Positions 25,000 through 38,654 of a stretch of DNA of 64,000 nucleotides are shown piece after piece. The DNA lies in assembly GCA_028564675.1 (NCBI GenBank), contig JAOVVO010000109.1, positions 62,001 through 126,000 on the forward strand. Reading direction: 5' to 3'. How positions within the stretch are numbered: position 1 is the stretch's first letter; every line of letters starts with the position of its first letter. The translations under genes were made by a program, and so were the position numbers. The notes beneath the pieces are model-generated. The model was not told the DNA's origin. It saw only the letters and a list, made by a program, of their open reading frames with translations, and searched no databases. This stretch comes from Onchocerca lupi (Eukaryota > Nematoda > Chromadorea > Rhabditida > Onchocercidae).

Positions 25000-25800
25000 G
25001 CAAAACGAAGTCTCTACACCACTGGTTAAATTTATAGGCTTCTTGAAAATGGAATTATTTTACATATTACTACGCTAAAAAAGATTACAGCTGCCACCAT
25101 GATCGTATATTAGCAATGATTGTACATAACAAGAAAATATCCGCTGTAAACCATAGATTCCAAACTTTTCGGCATGTTTCGAAGTATATTACAAACAGGG
25201 TTAAGTGTGCAAATAAATTCCTATATCTCTTACTCGAAAACATCGACCGATGGGATGTTTCTACAGATGTGACTCTAATAACACAGAAAGATAATTATAT
25301 GAAGATGACTCACCGCCTAATTTGGACAAAATTTCTGCTTCCTCATTGACAAGTAACATCGCAATGATCTACACAGCAAGATCTACAATGAAAGATAAGA
25401 TTAGATGGGATACAAAAATCCACAAAGAATCGGCAGAATTGATATTATGAATTATGAGAAAATGCAAAATACGAGTTCAGATTCGAAACATATGGGCAAG
25501 AATGATCACCAAGTACATATCGTGGTTGCTTTCAACAGTGACAGTAAGCGTTATAGCATAGTCATGTTTCTTAACAATCTGCTTGAATAGAGCTGGATTT
25601 TCCAAATGCAATGCCCACTGCCAAGAAACTTGAAATGATACAAGTAAAATAATTACTGTAAGAATTATGATCAAAGTAGTGACGTTGTCACAGTAATGCA
25701 GCTATACAGAGAGACCGAGAATAACGAAATAGCGGTGCTTGTCGTCATAAATGGAAGAAATGACTACTCCAGCTTCATTGTAAGGTACTTCCATAGAATA
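25000..25800 (-). other. Exon-like open frames upstream of the MFS gene (unassigned)
   Basis: Several short frames read like coding exons with good splice sites: 25794-25704 (begins MEVPYNEAGVVISSIYDD), about 25626-25510 (contains HLENPALFKQIVKKHDY), 25359-25314 (MLLVNEEAEILSKLG, ending at a strong GTGAGT donor), and a frame from about 25264 (ETSHRSMFSSKRYRNLF) after a ctgtag acceptor. Joined in phase they could extend the MFS N terminus or form a separate small gene. I recognise no family and could not settle the joins. Confidence 0.3.
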
Positions 25801-26255
25801 TCATTTCTTTAAAGAAAAATATTATAAATAACTGTTGAAGTCATTTGAAAAATTATTGCAAATTATGATGTCAGCGCCTTTCCGCATAATTCTATTACAT
25901 GTACATGCGCACTCACGGTCATTACTTCATTATGCGATAACTCCGCAAAATGTACTAAATAGCGACAAAAAGAGGCTATATAAACTTCCATCAATGTGAC
26001 AATGCAGAACACCAGATGCACCCCTTCCCTTCCTTTCCTCCTATTATCATCATACGTATTAAGCATCAAAGATTGAAACTAGAATTGTTCATAATAAAAC
26101 TTGGCGAAGAGCCAAAAGTTATCATCTCTCATTGTTATAAGGAGAGATGTGGGTACGGGAAAGGAATGCCTATTGATCCGCTAGTGAACAAATAGAGATA
26201 CGACAGGCAATTCTCTGCTGAACATTGCACTGCTTCGTTGTGTTTGTTGGCGATC

Positions 26256-26308
26256 ACTGTGTGTGTATGTGTGTGCATGTGGGTACGTGTGTGTGTGTGT
26301 GTCTGTGT
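26256..26308. repeat. TG microsatellite
   Basis: Imperfect (TG)n on the plus strand, with interruptions such as tgtatg, tgcatg and gtctgtg. It creates a false Cys/Val-rich open frame. Confidence 0.9.
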
Positions 26309-26917
26309 CGTAGTGACGGCACCCTTTCATCTTCATATTATATCGAGCAACACTTTTTGGTTAGAGTCATCGTTGGCGTATGTGTCGGAGTTACGAAATT
26401 GAGTGAATGCATGCATGTGAGCAGCACAAGACTATTGATCTCCCCGCTTTTCATCTGGGATATCAGAAAGGTATGATATGATATCTTTATTCAATGAGGG
26501 ATGATCATGTCTCGTTGCAAATAATAATCAGACAATCAACAAGGAAGCAAGCTTGCCCTTAGCAGCTAAGCTATGAAACGGGCTTCATTTACTGGACATA
26601 TATAGCTTCACACGCAGGACACTCGATGATAAAATTTCCACCAACAGATATTTCTTTTTATAAATTCGCATTTTTACTGCTTCGATTGATCATTGATCCT
26701 GAAATGATAAGATTTTATGAACATAGATGTGTGTTAACGAAGTAATTGATAGTTGGAGAGGCATGCATCATACATGGAAAACTGATAAATGATTTGTTAT
26801 CAGTACAGCTTTATTGCTGTAATCTTCAAGGGACATCCTTATAAATCAGTTCAAAAAGAAAACGTTTAAATGCTTAAATATTATTTATATGGAGCTTTAA
26901 GTTAAAGTTTACAAAAT

Positions 26918-26966
26918 TCCATATTTGTCCTTCCAAGCTAAAGGCTTGAAAGGACAAATTCATATC
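26918..26966. repeat. Short inverted repeat (hairpin)
   Basis: Arms atttgtccttccaagc and gcttgaaaggacaaat face each other with a loop of about five bases and one internal mismatch. It is a compact perfect-like hairpin in otherwise featureless DNA. No T-run terminator or known small RNA resemblance is apparent. Confidence 0.7.
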
Positions 26967-27440
26967 TCTGTTTGTTTATATCTATATGTCAATCTGCTAA
27001 ATATCGGAAGAAATGAACTGATCAGCTGATGAGCAGATCATATTCAAATCATACCAATATGATAATCATTTCGATCCGTCTTATTTTCCAAATTTCCCAT
27101 GAAATAGTTCTAGTAAGGATTATGTAAAAGTCATACATTAGATAAAAAATGATTGTCTCCTCCTATATCTGTTTTGTTTTGTAACTATTTTTGATGTTAC
27201 TTTTCGTACTTTAAGTGCAATCTACCTTTTGTTTTGCTTTGCTGTCTCTTGAAATGATATTTCTGCACATTTGAATTCTCAATGTATCAAAGAGACATGA
27301 AAGCAGACAAAATGACTTTTATCAATTAATTTCTATTCATTCATACTCCATTTTATACCTCCTTTAACAAATAAGCTAGTTATCGGTTCACAAATCAAGC
27401 ATATTATATTTGAAAACTTCTATCAATTGTCAGGCCTCAC

Positions 27441-27497
27441 TATCTTTATCTTTCCTCCATCTTTTTCTCCCTCTTTCTCTCTCCCTCTCTCTCCTTT
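27441..27497. repeat. CT-rich (pyrimidine) tract
   Basis: A run of C/T with CTCTCT blocks, ending ctctctctcc. It is a simple-sequence tract in the gene-poor region. Confidence 0.8.
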
Positions 27498-28017
27498 AAG
27501 TTGATTATTCACAAACTGTGAAATATGATTGAGTTTGATAACAAAGACACAAGTGTCTAACTGTAATATCCACTCTTTATAAACGGATCAGCTGTAGTTA
27601 TTGAGTGATTGGCTATATCTGTATCTGAGGGAGGAATGGGTGAAGCATTGAACCATTGCAATTTTTGAGGTCAGGACTGTAAATGTGTTTGTGGATTCTA
27701 GGATCCACAAGCAATCTTCAGGCTATTCTTAGTTTAATTCTTACCTTCTACGATTCCCTGATCTTAGTGTCTTTTACCTGTAGTTGCTTCTAAAAAGAAG
27801 TTCGGTGTGTGCGTGGGAGGGAAGAATGGACAGGTGGGCGGAGGGAAAGTTTGCGGAGGATGAGGACTACTTACTAATGCTACTGATGTGCAGTTAAAAT
27901 GTGTCACGCGCGTGTGTTGCAAAGCATTGTGTTATATGTTGGTACGACGATCGACAAGACTCAGGGTGTATAGAAAGTTTGCCAGCCGCAGCACACACTG
28001 TTCTGCCACTGACTGCA

Positions 28018-28106
28018 CTACAAGTGTTTCTGTGTATGTATGTGTGATGATGTATCTGTGTGAGTCGTGCGTGCGTGCTGCGTGTGTATGTGTGCGAGTC
28101 GCATCG
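28018..28106. repeat. Imperfect TG/CG-rich microsatellite
   Basis: Interrupted TG repeats (tgtgtatgtatgtgtg, gtgcgtgcgtgctgcgtgtg). It underlies false Cys/Val-rich frames on the plus strand and Thr/His-rich ones on the minus strand. Confidence 0.8.
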
Positions 28107-31100
28107 CGGAAGTAGTTTATTAGAATAATTTTTATGCTTGCCAATTCACTACGCTCTTATTGCAAATTGTACTGAAAGTAATTGCGCCACCAACTTCAAC
28201 AATGTTCTCTTTTTTCAACAGATTTTCGTAAAAATTGACATTAGTTTGAACAATCTTTCAACAATTTACAAAATCGATTTTATGCAGAGGAGACTGACAT
28301 CACTTTTTTATGTTGATTCCGGAACCAAGAATTATGTCCTCTGAGCAATGCTGATAACGTGAAGCCCTTCCCTACCCCTCCCCCCAACTTATCGAAAAGC
28401 GTGTTCGTTTTCAGTGACCGATACCTTTTGGTCACTACTTATCAATCTATTTCATCAAATCATAGGAAGTTGTCTTTTCGAAATATTTCTCAAAGAGTGA
28501 AAATTAAGAAAAAATACAGGCGAGCAAGAGTAGAAAGAAAAGACGGGAGATGGGAAATAATGAAGATGCATGAAAAACGAACCACAGTTTTTTTTCTAGC
28601 GTTAAGTTTAGGAAGAAATGCGCGCAGACTAATTTTGTTTTATATTGTATTAGAAAAGTAATGTCTTCATTGAGACATGGAGATTAAGGTTTCAGAAGTT
28701 TGATAGGATGTGGGATGTGTTTGCTTTGACCTCCAGGATAGCAAAGAGATCACCGACAGCACATCCAGTGAATGAACTATGCAACACGATTTAATAGTAG
28801 GCATATCTAATTCAAGCAATATCCTTATCTGGAAGACAGGTATACCGAATACTGTTGATAGGTTACAAAAATGGAATCTTAGCAATGTGTGAAGTTATAA
28901 AATGAATTTGTAGTTAAGTTTCAGTATCATATTGTTTCGTAATAGCGAATTCCATCCATGCATGACACAGATTTCCCTCGGAATCTCTGGAATCTTTAAA
29001 GAGAGACAGAGGAATCACTACCACATAATCAATCACTACCTGGCAATTACCGCTTATCAGACGCTAATGAGAGGGGCAGAGAATAGCAAGATGGACATGA
29101 AATGTCTTCGAGCGGTCATTCCTGTCGCTGTGATCACATCACTATGCCTTACTCATTCATACTGTTTGCACCATCTATCGTCCACTAGCAGATAAACAAC
29201 AACTCTTCTGCTTATCTTCCTTATCATACCAATTCGTGCTCTCTTGTCATATCAAGTACACACATACAGACACACATACACACTACCTCAGCATCTCAGT
29301 TAGCCAATAATGTGGAGTTGAAATTATTCAATAATAGAAATGATACGAGCAGTCAAGAATCGATGTGGTAGACAGAGTGAGAAATTAGGCGATAGGGGAG
29401 ATGAGTAATGCAGTGCATCTACGATACGGAAGAGAAGAGAGAGAGCATGGAGTGAGAGGGAATCGATCAATTCTGTGGAATGGATGGACAATAACGTTTG
29501 TGAATAAGAGACAAGAGCAATAAGTAGTGTGAGAGAGAAAATGGAGATCAGAGAGATGCAGAGAATTAAGGTAGTCCCATAAATTGTGTGATGGACGGGG
29601 ACGGAAAAAAGGAAGAGTGGCAGAATCTTGTGGAGGACGTCGATGTGCCATTGCTCTATTGACGATGCGACGCTGTAAAGACTACAGCTTGGATGTGTGT
29701 ACGTTGGAGGCTAAAGTTGATGCAAAAGTTATGCGTTCATTTCTACGTGTAGTATCAATAAGAGTCCCTTGTCGGCAAGTAGTACGAGTTAAATGACGCA
29801 AAAACCGAATCATCATCTCTCTTTTCCTCACTAACTCACCTATGTTTACAACTGCAGTATTTATATTTATATTATGCAGACAAGAAGATTGCTTTGCAAA
29901 TATCAAGATTTCATAGTTTATTCAGGAAATTTGAATTGGGGTTGTTTATATTAAACAAATAAGTATCGTCCGCAGATTGATTTTGTTGCTTTTCATTCGA
30001 CAGTTTTACTCTGTGCATTTTTGTAACTATGACAGCTTGAAGGAGAAGATATCGCCCTTTCCCTCCCTAGAGAAGGAGTAAAATTATTAAATTAATTTAC
30101 AATAAGCCAGCTATATTATACTTAACCATTACTTAAGGTATGCAGGCGCATCACATACATCCATCGATCAAGCAGCTGCAGGATGCATATCGTAGGCGGG
30201 ATGGGGGCGGGGTTTGGAGCTATGGGCGCGGCTTTTGTCGCGAAATGTCAAGTTTTGCCCTTGAGCTTGTTGAATGAAACAATTGTACGGTCTCTGTGCA
30301 CTGTTTGAGATGGTAGATGGGGTTGTGTTGCAAGTGGCGGTGTTGGAGTCAGTAATTTGTTATCCCATCGGTAATTATTTCTGCTGTTCATTAAAAATTC
30401 CCCAAAGATGAATAAAGATATGACATGGTCAGTGCAGACAGGGCTGCTCGTGAATAGAATACAGCTTTGAACATTCATTTATATATTGAGAAGCACACCA
30501 CTCATACATCCTTTAACTCAATCTTGCAGTTTGATAGAGATGATAGCTAGCCAAAGGCATTATGAGTTTATTTTTCCCGGTAAGCGTGTCGTATTTCCTT
30601 TCATGACTGTTTTTCCGGGGATTTTAATGCACTCATTATTATTAACCTCGAGATTCTAGAGGTATCCTTTCCCCTTCAACTTTGTATTCCCATGTTTCAA
30701 GTAGTAACTTTGAATATGGCCTAATCATAAAGTTGTTTGTATAGCATCTGCTGCAGTAGCACATACGCAGATACGAAAGTTTTGAAAAATTTTTACAACA
30801 TCCTTTTAATCACATTTCTTCCGGAAAAATGCAACGAAGTGCATGGATATCCAGTACTTGGATTTTATAGTTACCGAAGGTAGCATATAAAGTGAAATTT
30901 TAACATTCCCATTCACATTTTTTATTTAAACTGTGAAAGCATTTTTCATAGACACCTCTTATAAACTTCCTTGTGGAAGGAAATCTCCTGACAATAGTTA
31001 AGCTCGAGAAAATAGAGGGGGGTGGGGGTAAGAGGGAATTTTCAGAGAGCTAGAAAAATCTAACAAGTTTATAAAATGGAACCATTTAAGTGATGTTTGA

Positions 31101-33279
31101 GTGAAATCAATACAGCCACTAATTAAAAATTTTTTGTTGTGTAAGCATTCTTCCTCATGCAATAACAAGATGAATGGTGTCACTGCAGAGGAAACAGTTC
31201 ATCACATTGAAATAATGTCGAGAGAAATTCTTTTTTGTTTCGAAAGTAGCGATGAATTTATTAGAACAGGTTTAGCCTTGCTTTCAGCTTGACATTTACG
31301 TAGGAGCATCTTTTTATGAGAACTTGAGGTTTTCGTTTCTAGAATTTCACTTTTTGTCTAAAGATGAGGGACGATCATTTTGAATTATTTGGGGATCATA
31401 AGGGGTAGTATAAGTATTCAAAATAGACATTTATACTAACCTATAAACATATGCTTTGTCTTATTTAAAGAGTTGGAACCTTAATATTTGCATGAACTGA
31501 TTGGATAGACGTTACATTCATTCAACGATAGTAAATTATAACGATGTTATAGATTTTAGAATAACGCCAAAAATGAAAATTTGCAGTATTCATAATTGAC
31601 AGTTAATTAATATCACATGTCGGCAGTTCAGGATTAAGCGCAGCTATAGTGAACCGGAATTTGGAAATAGGAATATCCAGAATTTCATAGAACACTTGAA
31701 GTACTTCACGAACTGAGGATTGGGCACAAATCATCCCACAGGTTGGGACTTCGTCAAGGAGATTCTTTTTTTCAAAGGATTTGCTAGTCATTATGGGTAT
31801 AATTGAAACCATGATTCTCATCATCTTCAGACCTATCCTTGTTCATCTTAATTGCTGTGAAAAAAGTAATTTCTCAAAAATTTGATGTCTTAAATTTTTT
31901 ATTTTTTCTGCTAATTTCAGCTCTTCAGTTTTGTTTCTGGCAGAATATTGTCCAACTTCTACCTGTGTAATTAGCGAATCTGCAACCATGGGAAAATTCC
32001 TAGACATCACAGCATCATTTTTTTTTTAGTCAACATCATTTCACATTACTGAATTAACTGCCACATATTCCGTCAAAAATGTTCTTATTTGTATTCCTGA
32101 AAAATTTTTCCGGTAATAGCTCTGCTTCTCAAAATACCTGTTTCATCACTTTTAACGAAATCACGGTGTTCTAGATTGTTGTGCAGAAACGCTGATTTCG
32201 GTTCATGTGAGTTTTTGGAAAAAAAAAAAAACAAACTGCCTTCGAATCCTTTTTTGAGATACAATAAGTGTAAATTACCAGTGAATCATATCTATATTTG
32301 TCGCGGAAGACCGGTTGTCATTTTGAAAAATTAGACGGATTAAGGAGAGTTGTAAGAAAGTAATGAGCAAGATGTTGTTATCATCATGAACCTAATAAAT
32401 CATTTTTGTATGAAGTTGAGCATTTGAATATAGTTTAGGACCATATGTGTTTTATTCATCACTTTTGACCTTGTCCTTTTTCTGAATTCATGGTTGTTTA
32501 ATAAGGGAATAAGAATGTCAATTTTTGAAAAGGAAAAGAAAACAGATATGCACTTGGGTTAATCAACCTAAGATAAAGTTTACGTTATATTCACGCTATA
32601 TTCCATATCCGATGAAATGAGATTGAAGAGAAACAGTGGAAATATGTACATCTCTCTGATTGACATGATATAATATATTCTGATAATAGATGCTCACGAA
32701 ACAATACAAAGCAGCCTTGTGGTATTTTTGTGATCATTTGCTGAGGAAGTGAATTTCATTTTGTGTATTTACTCCCGCTTTTATGACATTTCTTTAACTT
32801 TATTTTCAATCTTGGGCAATAATTTGACTCATTCTTATTTCATATCAGTCGTTCACTCTCTTCATTTACTCCTATATCTCTGGATCCCAATCCAGAATCA
32901 CGAAATCAACCATTATTACATGTGAGAGAGGGTACTCGGAGAATACCAAGCCGTTTTGACATTAATAATCACTATTGTGGATCATATACGAAAGACGTAC
33001 GGTTGCATTTATTCAGTAAAACTTTAAAGATCGCGTAAATCTTTTGACAAATCAGTCGGCATAAGCTGTTTCAGCGAGCCATTTTTCTGAGATGAAATTC
33101 AGCCTTCGTAAATTTTTTAACACGATTTTCTTCAACAACTTGAAATAGAAGGATCTCTATTCATTGAAATAATTTAATCGAAAACTTAGACGAAGCCATG
33201 ATCAATTCCTATCGCTAATTTTATATTTTGCATGTTTTCTTACGCGTTTTTGAATAGCATATTTTCATATGGATTTGAG

Positions 33280-33314
33280 ATTATTGTTTGACAGAAACAA
33301 GTGATGCATTAACA
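33280..33314 (+). promoter_or_regulatory. Likely trans-splice acceptor and 5' leader of the zinc-finger gene
   Basis: The pyrimidine-rich tgtttgacag ends at 33294, 20 bases before the ATG at 33315. This is the usual spacing for a spliced-leader acceptor. Between them an ATG at 33304 opens a two-codon upstream frame (ATG CAT TAA), which might slightly reduce initiation. Confidence 0.5.
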
Positions 33315-36300
33315 ATGGTCGATGTTGCTATGGCAGGTTCATTGGAAGAATACGAATTTTCGGGAGCAGTAAGGGAAGACGTCGAGATGGAAAGCAAAAA
33401 CATGGCAGAAGTAGAAGTAGAAGATGGTGAACTACCAGAAGAAGGTGAAATCTGCGATGACGAAGATGTTGAAGGTTGTTCTTGTTGCCGATATTTCTCG
33501 GAAGTTAAAATATCTAAAGTATTGTAATAGGTGGTGTAATATTCATTTGTAATGTGTGTGATTTATAACTTAATTTCATCCAGAACAGCTTCGACATGAT
33601 ATTTATATGAATCTTGTTCAGGACGCGATCATGAAACAACGGGAAATAGAGAAACAGTGCAAGCTCTTTCTCCGAATATGTCTTTGAATCAACCGCCTTT
33701 ACGCAAACCGCGTGATTTCGACAAAGAAGTGGCGGTACGCATAAAAAATCATTCAACATGCAAAAACAAACATATGAACGAACAATAATAAAATAACTGA
33801 TGAAAAAGAAAGGAAAATGATTATGATGATGATGATGACTGGAGATGTCTGAAAAACAAGCAGATGGTGGAGAATGCATGCAAATGCAGCATACGCAACA
33901 GATATATTACAGTGTATTTTACAGTTGGTTCTAGTAGTCCTTGCTGACCTGCCAAAAACTGCTCACAAAATTATAGCTACCATAATTTTTATGAAGAAGG
34001 CGACATTTCCCAATCAATAATGTCACTTCAGTAGTGTTCAAACTTAGATCTATTTTGCTTAAAACTTCGCTTGTAACTTAATTGAGAACTTTTTTTGACA
34101 ATGTGTAATATTTAGAACCTTTATGCTACTTCTGTCCTACCCGAGCAATCTGAAATAGGTAATTTCTTTTTGCAATCGACGTTTAAGGGTTAGAAAATAG
34201 CACTTTTAGCTCGCTCGTGTATCTTTTTGGAGTTATTTGGGATACGTCCTGAGATTAAACGGGCAGGGAAAATGTGCCTGGTTTGGAAATCATTTTTCAA
34301 ATTTGTGGTTCAAATGATATGTTCACATTTCTATTAAACCGAAAAATATTTGTCGCAAAGATGTTTTAAGTTCAGATTTTGAAATGTGAGATTCTTTAAA
34401 TTCGAACTAATACTACTACAATCTGAAACAGCAAAATTTAGAATGCGAGAGGTGCTGAAGGTAGCATGCTTAGTTCCTGGATGACTGGCGTAAAACAGCG
34501 TGCAAAGCAGGGAATCACAACAATTGCATCTCCAACAGTTGATGCAAATGAAGAATATTATGGGTACGGCAGTAACTCGCCAAATGATGGGACAGGGGAT
34601 AAGGATTACAGGAATCGAGGAGGGGATTCAGCTGACAAGGTATAATTACTTTAATTTATATTCGCTTTGTGGAATAGTGTCCGAAGGGAGGCTTTTGTTT
34701 CTTTGAGTAGCATTTACTCTATTAAACATTTTTTAATTGTTTATGATGCTAACGAAATTCACAACATCACAGTTTTGTGAGCCAGTGAGGAAAAAATAGC
34801 TTTCTTATCAAAAGTAATATTACTCTCGTTTTGCTCTAACATCGTTTTCTTTAGATTTTGGTAAATATATCAATTAAGCATAGTTTCTGATATATATGCT
34901 TTTAACTTCTGAGATAATATTTCAAGGATTACCGTTGGATAAGAGATGAAGATGGGCACAGAGGGTCTGGCGATGTGAATGAATTTGGCGATAGCGATTA
35001 TAGAGGTGGATCACCAAAATTGGAAAGACGGTCAGCATTCACTTTAGGAAATAATTCAGGAAACATCATCAGTATTTAATAAAAATTCATCATGATCTCG
35101 AATGTTTTTGGTAGTTGCAGTTTGGTTAAAGATGTAATGTTTCAAGTTTTGAATCATAAATTTAGATTTCTATTTGGAAAACAGACCATCTTTTTTTTGT
35201 AGCCGTCGACGCTCCATAAGTCCAACATACGGTGGTCCCAAACGTCCAAGGCATTCGCCACCAGTGCGAGGTTGCTATCGTGGAAGAGGTTTTCGAGGAC
35301 GCTGGGGCGAACGTCAGATTTGTAAATTCTTCCGTGAAGGGTACTGTAGGGACGTAAGTAATCTTGATTTGTTTTAAATTATCTAAGCTTTTTCAAATAT
35401 TAAGTAATTTTTGGAAAACTAAAGTTTTTTATCATTATATTTCCCTTGACTAGGAGAATTACAGAAATGGTAAAGCGCGAAAAATATTGGAAAAATTACT
35501 TATGAAATTCTAGGGGGACAGCTGTTCGTATTCTCATGATGCTGCAGATTCTGGCCGCAAGGCTGAACTATGCAAATTTTATCAACAAGGCTTTTGTAAA
35601 AAAGGTCTTCAATGTCCTTTATTGCATGGAGAGTATCCATGTAAAGCTTTTCATAAAGGAGAATGCTCGAAAGATCCATGCCAGTTTTCACATTTGCCTC
35701 TCAACAATTTTACACAGCCAATATTCGACCAGGTTAGTTGTTTCCCAAAGTGAACTAAGGTTGTCTTATCGAAAAGTTGTTTTTTCATGAAATTAGTTAA
35801 TATATTTTTTTCAGATGATGAAAGACGATGAGTTAGCATCACGTATAGCTATTCCGCAAGGACCTTTGAAACGACGGGTTTTACTTCCTGGTGGACCGAG
35901 TTCTTCACCTGGTGCTCAACCAACAGTACCGGCAATTGTCACAGTGACTGCAGATGGCGGAATAACAGGAGGCGTGATACCTCCACCTGCTGTTGTTGTT
36001 CCAACTTTATCATCGGCAACGCCGCCGGTCACCATCGCTCAACCTCAACTCGTCATACCGCCACCTTTGGCAGCTAATCCAACTCCTTATCCTGCTTTCT
36101 TTCCGCACCATTCAGTTCCAGCCACGGCTGTTGTGAATTCAGCATCATTAAGTGGTGCTGTCCCTGGATTAACACCTCCTCAGCCTGCTCAAAGCGCAAC
36201 GGCTATTCTGCAGCAATATTCGGTTTGTTTTCCAGTATAGTACTGCAATTGAAAGCAGTTGTAGTTGACAGCTAATTAATTTAAGCGCCTTACTTTTAAA

Positions 36301-38250
36301 ATATGATCAGGATATCTGTTCAGGCGAGTGTTGACAAACGCAATTCAGTGGAAGATGAGGAAGATAATTCATTCAACATCAACAAAATGCTGGAACAGAT
36401 AACAGCTAAAGTGAAAAAGGACAGTGCTATAGACGGTTTGTAGTAGTTATTGATTTTTTCTATTTCTTTAAAGAATAAAACCGGAATTCGTATTCTTCAG
36501 CTTTGTTTTGCTAATTTTCAATAAGAAATTAACAGTATGGATAAAATTTTCTAGAATCTCCAGCAAGTCCACCTATGTTTAATCCAGATGCAGTCGCTAA
36601 CGAAAATGCCTTGACTATTCCGGAAACAAATATTCTTGCATGGAAATTACATCCAGTCGATGACATACCAAGTCCTCAAACGAATATTGATTCTCAGATA
36701 TTGCAGGTATGTAGAAACTGGCATAAATCTTTTGTAAATATGCAGAAGATGATAACATTGCTTCTTTTTCATTTCATTTGTCGGTTTTGAAATTTGGAAA
36801 TTATTGTCATGTTGATGTTAATTGTAGATGTCATTAACTGATGCTGGTCTTCGCAACGATCCGCGTATTAAGAAAGCGCTAGCCTCACAGTTTGATGCAT
36901 TTACGAATTCTTTGATGAATGCCGCACCACCGCCATTACCACAACCAACTCAAATATTTGTTCAGCAGTCGAATGCTACGGCAAGTACATCTGCTACCCA
37001 GTCCACTGTTCTTTCTATTCTTGCAAAGGAAGAATCAAGGTTAATCGCGTTTTCGAATTGTGATTTAATTAATATTAATGTAATTTTATCCTGCCATGAA
37101 GACAAAAGTTAACAATAGAAGTATGACAATATGCAGGTCGGTATTTATTGAGCTCTAATACACCGAATTTTAACTCGTAGTTTATTACCGTTATAGTGAA
37201 TAGTTGTTCATTGCAGTGCATCGAGATTAGCTGATCCAAGAATGTCGACTGTTAGTCGTGATCCGCGTAAGAGGACAGCAGTCAGTGATCCACGTGTAAC
37301 AACTGTTAGTGATTCACGCTTGATTTCAATGACGACTCCTGCACTGGATCCACGTCTTGTTCCGGTAGATTTTTGTTTAAACACTTTTTCATCCTAGTTA
37401 AATTAGACTAGAAGATTTAACTACTTTCGACATGCAATTTCTGGTAAAATATTAATGTATTGTAGTGTAAATCTTATTTGACAGAGCAAAATACATTTGC
37501 ACTCTTGCTATACACTGATTTTGTTCGTTTTTTCTAGCTTAAAGATCTGCTTCTCTTTATGTTTTAGCCTAATAACACAATTCAAATGGGACAAATACCG
37601 TCAACATCTACATCAAGAATTGGTGATAATCTATATGGGACAGCAGTGCAGACAACAACTCAAAATCGTGATCAAGATCATCGTTTGCATTCATCTGGTT
37701 ACGAAAATAATCATATGGAAGAACACAGTACGGAGCGGGTTGGTAGTTATGAAAGTCGTCGTGGTTCGGGAGGTAATTGGATGCCACAGATTCGTGCTGC
37801 TGTTGATCCACGTCAAGTAAAAAGGTCAGTAGTTTCAATAAAGATTTTGATTTATGCATACACAGCTGAGATAATAAAGTTTCAAAGTTAATCGTTTTCA
37901 TTAAGTTGATTTACTTCTTCATGTTCTTCATTCTTTTTTGATCTGTAAGTGCATTCATTAGAAATAGAGTAGTTTCGGTACAAAATTATTAACTTATAAG
38001 CATTGTATCAAACTATTTTTAAAGGTATATAATTGGTGGATACAGAAATGAACTTAACAACAATCAAGATCGTGATGAAAGGGCAGTGAATCGCACAAGA
38101 GGAGAAGGAACCAAATCACCGTCAAGTAATTCTGTCGCAGCTAGTGCGACTGCCATACCTCAGGCTCCTCTTTCTCTGCGAGAAAAAAGGAAAAACAATG
38201 AATATGAAAGTCCTCTAAGCAGAATTCCGGAAAAAACTCGGTGGACATAA
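33315..38250 (+). CDS. ZC3H4/Su(sable)-type triple CCCH zinc-finger protein (13 exons, ~819 aa)
   Basis: ZC3H4 and Drosophila Su(s) are nuclear RNA-binding proteins that, with WDR82, curb unproductive transcription; this role is inferred by family. Exons: 33315-33474, 33622-33734, 34442-34639, 34927-35030, 35203-35353, 35514-35732, 35815-36222, 36324-36435, 36555-36706, 36828-37039, 37217-37364, 37568-37824, 38025-38250. All phases join. The N terminus is acidic, with VEDGELPEEGEICDDEDVE, a motif expected in this family. After an Arg/Gly-rich stretch come three CCCH fingers (about 232-310): C-x7-C-x5-C-x3-H twice, then C-x7-C-x4-C-x3-H. The first finger is split by the intron at 35353. A Pro/Ala/Thr-rich linker follows (about 320-450). 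The C-terminal third has repeated DPR triplets (NDPRIKKALASQF, ADPRMS, RDPRKR, SDPRV, LDPRL, VDPRQ), a ZC3H4/6 hallmark. It ends EKTRWT. Confidence 0.88.
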
Positions 38251-38409
38251 AAGCGTTGAAGAATAGAAGGGATTTCTTTTTGTAGATCTCATTCAAGCCG
38301 TATGCTGTTTAAGCTGTTTCCGCATAGCTCTTCATCTTTTTTTCATAAAGTAATTTTTTTCAAATTAATTGAACTTTCATAGTACTTAATATCCATTATT
38401 GAAGCTGCG

Positions 38410-38438
38410 TTTTTTTTTTTTTTTTTTTTTTTTTTTTT
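38410..38438. repeat. T29 homopolymer
   Basis: An uninterrupted run of T on the plus strand, 160 bases after the stop codon of the zinc-finger gene. Length in the genome may differ because such runs are poorly sequenced. Confidence 0.9.
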
Positions 38439-38654
38439 CTTCGTAATTTTTAATCAGTGCATTAATATTGAAAGCAATACATTGAGAATTAGTGAACCTA
38501 ATTACGTTATAGTATGGTTTTTCATGTGCTGGGTTCCAAATTAAATGACAGTTGAGAATTCCTAATAGTTAGCCACTTTTGTCACCTTGTTCGCTTAGTT
38601 CTTCGTTCATAACTTTTACTGAGGATAAATATCTGTATTGATTACGTCTTATAA

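Larger units (their letters stand above)
25801..33314. other. Long gene-poor region with microsatellites
   Basis: About 7.5 kb with no supported gene. Open frames at 26225-26476 and 27888-28115 are created by TG-rich repeats, and others (28359-28661, 29385-29651) have no splice context or family likeness. It separates the divergent MFS and zinc-finger genes, so promoters of both should lie here. The sequence is locally less AT-rich around 27,800-30,300. Confidence 0.5.

Noticed and set aside
26225..26476. Cys/Val-rich open frame
   Set aside because: It is a translation of a TG microsatellite, with no splice context or homology.
27888..28144. Overlapping frames on both strands (Cys/Val-rich and Thr/His-rich)
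   Set aside because: Both come from an imperfect TG/AC repeat.
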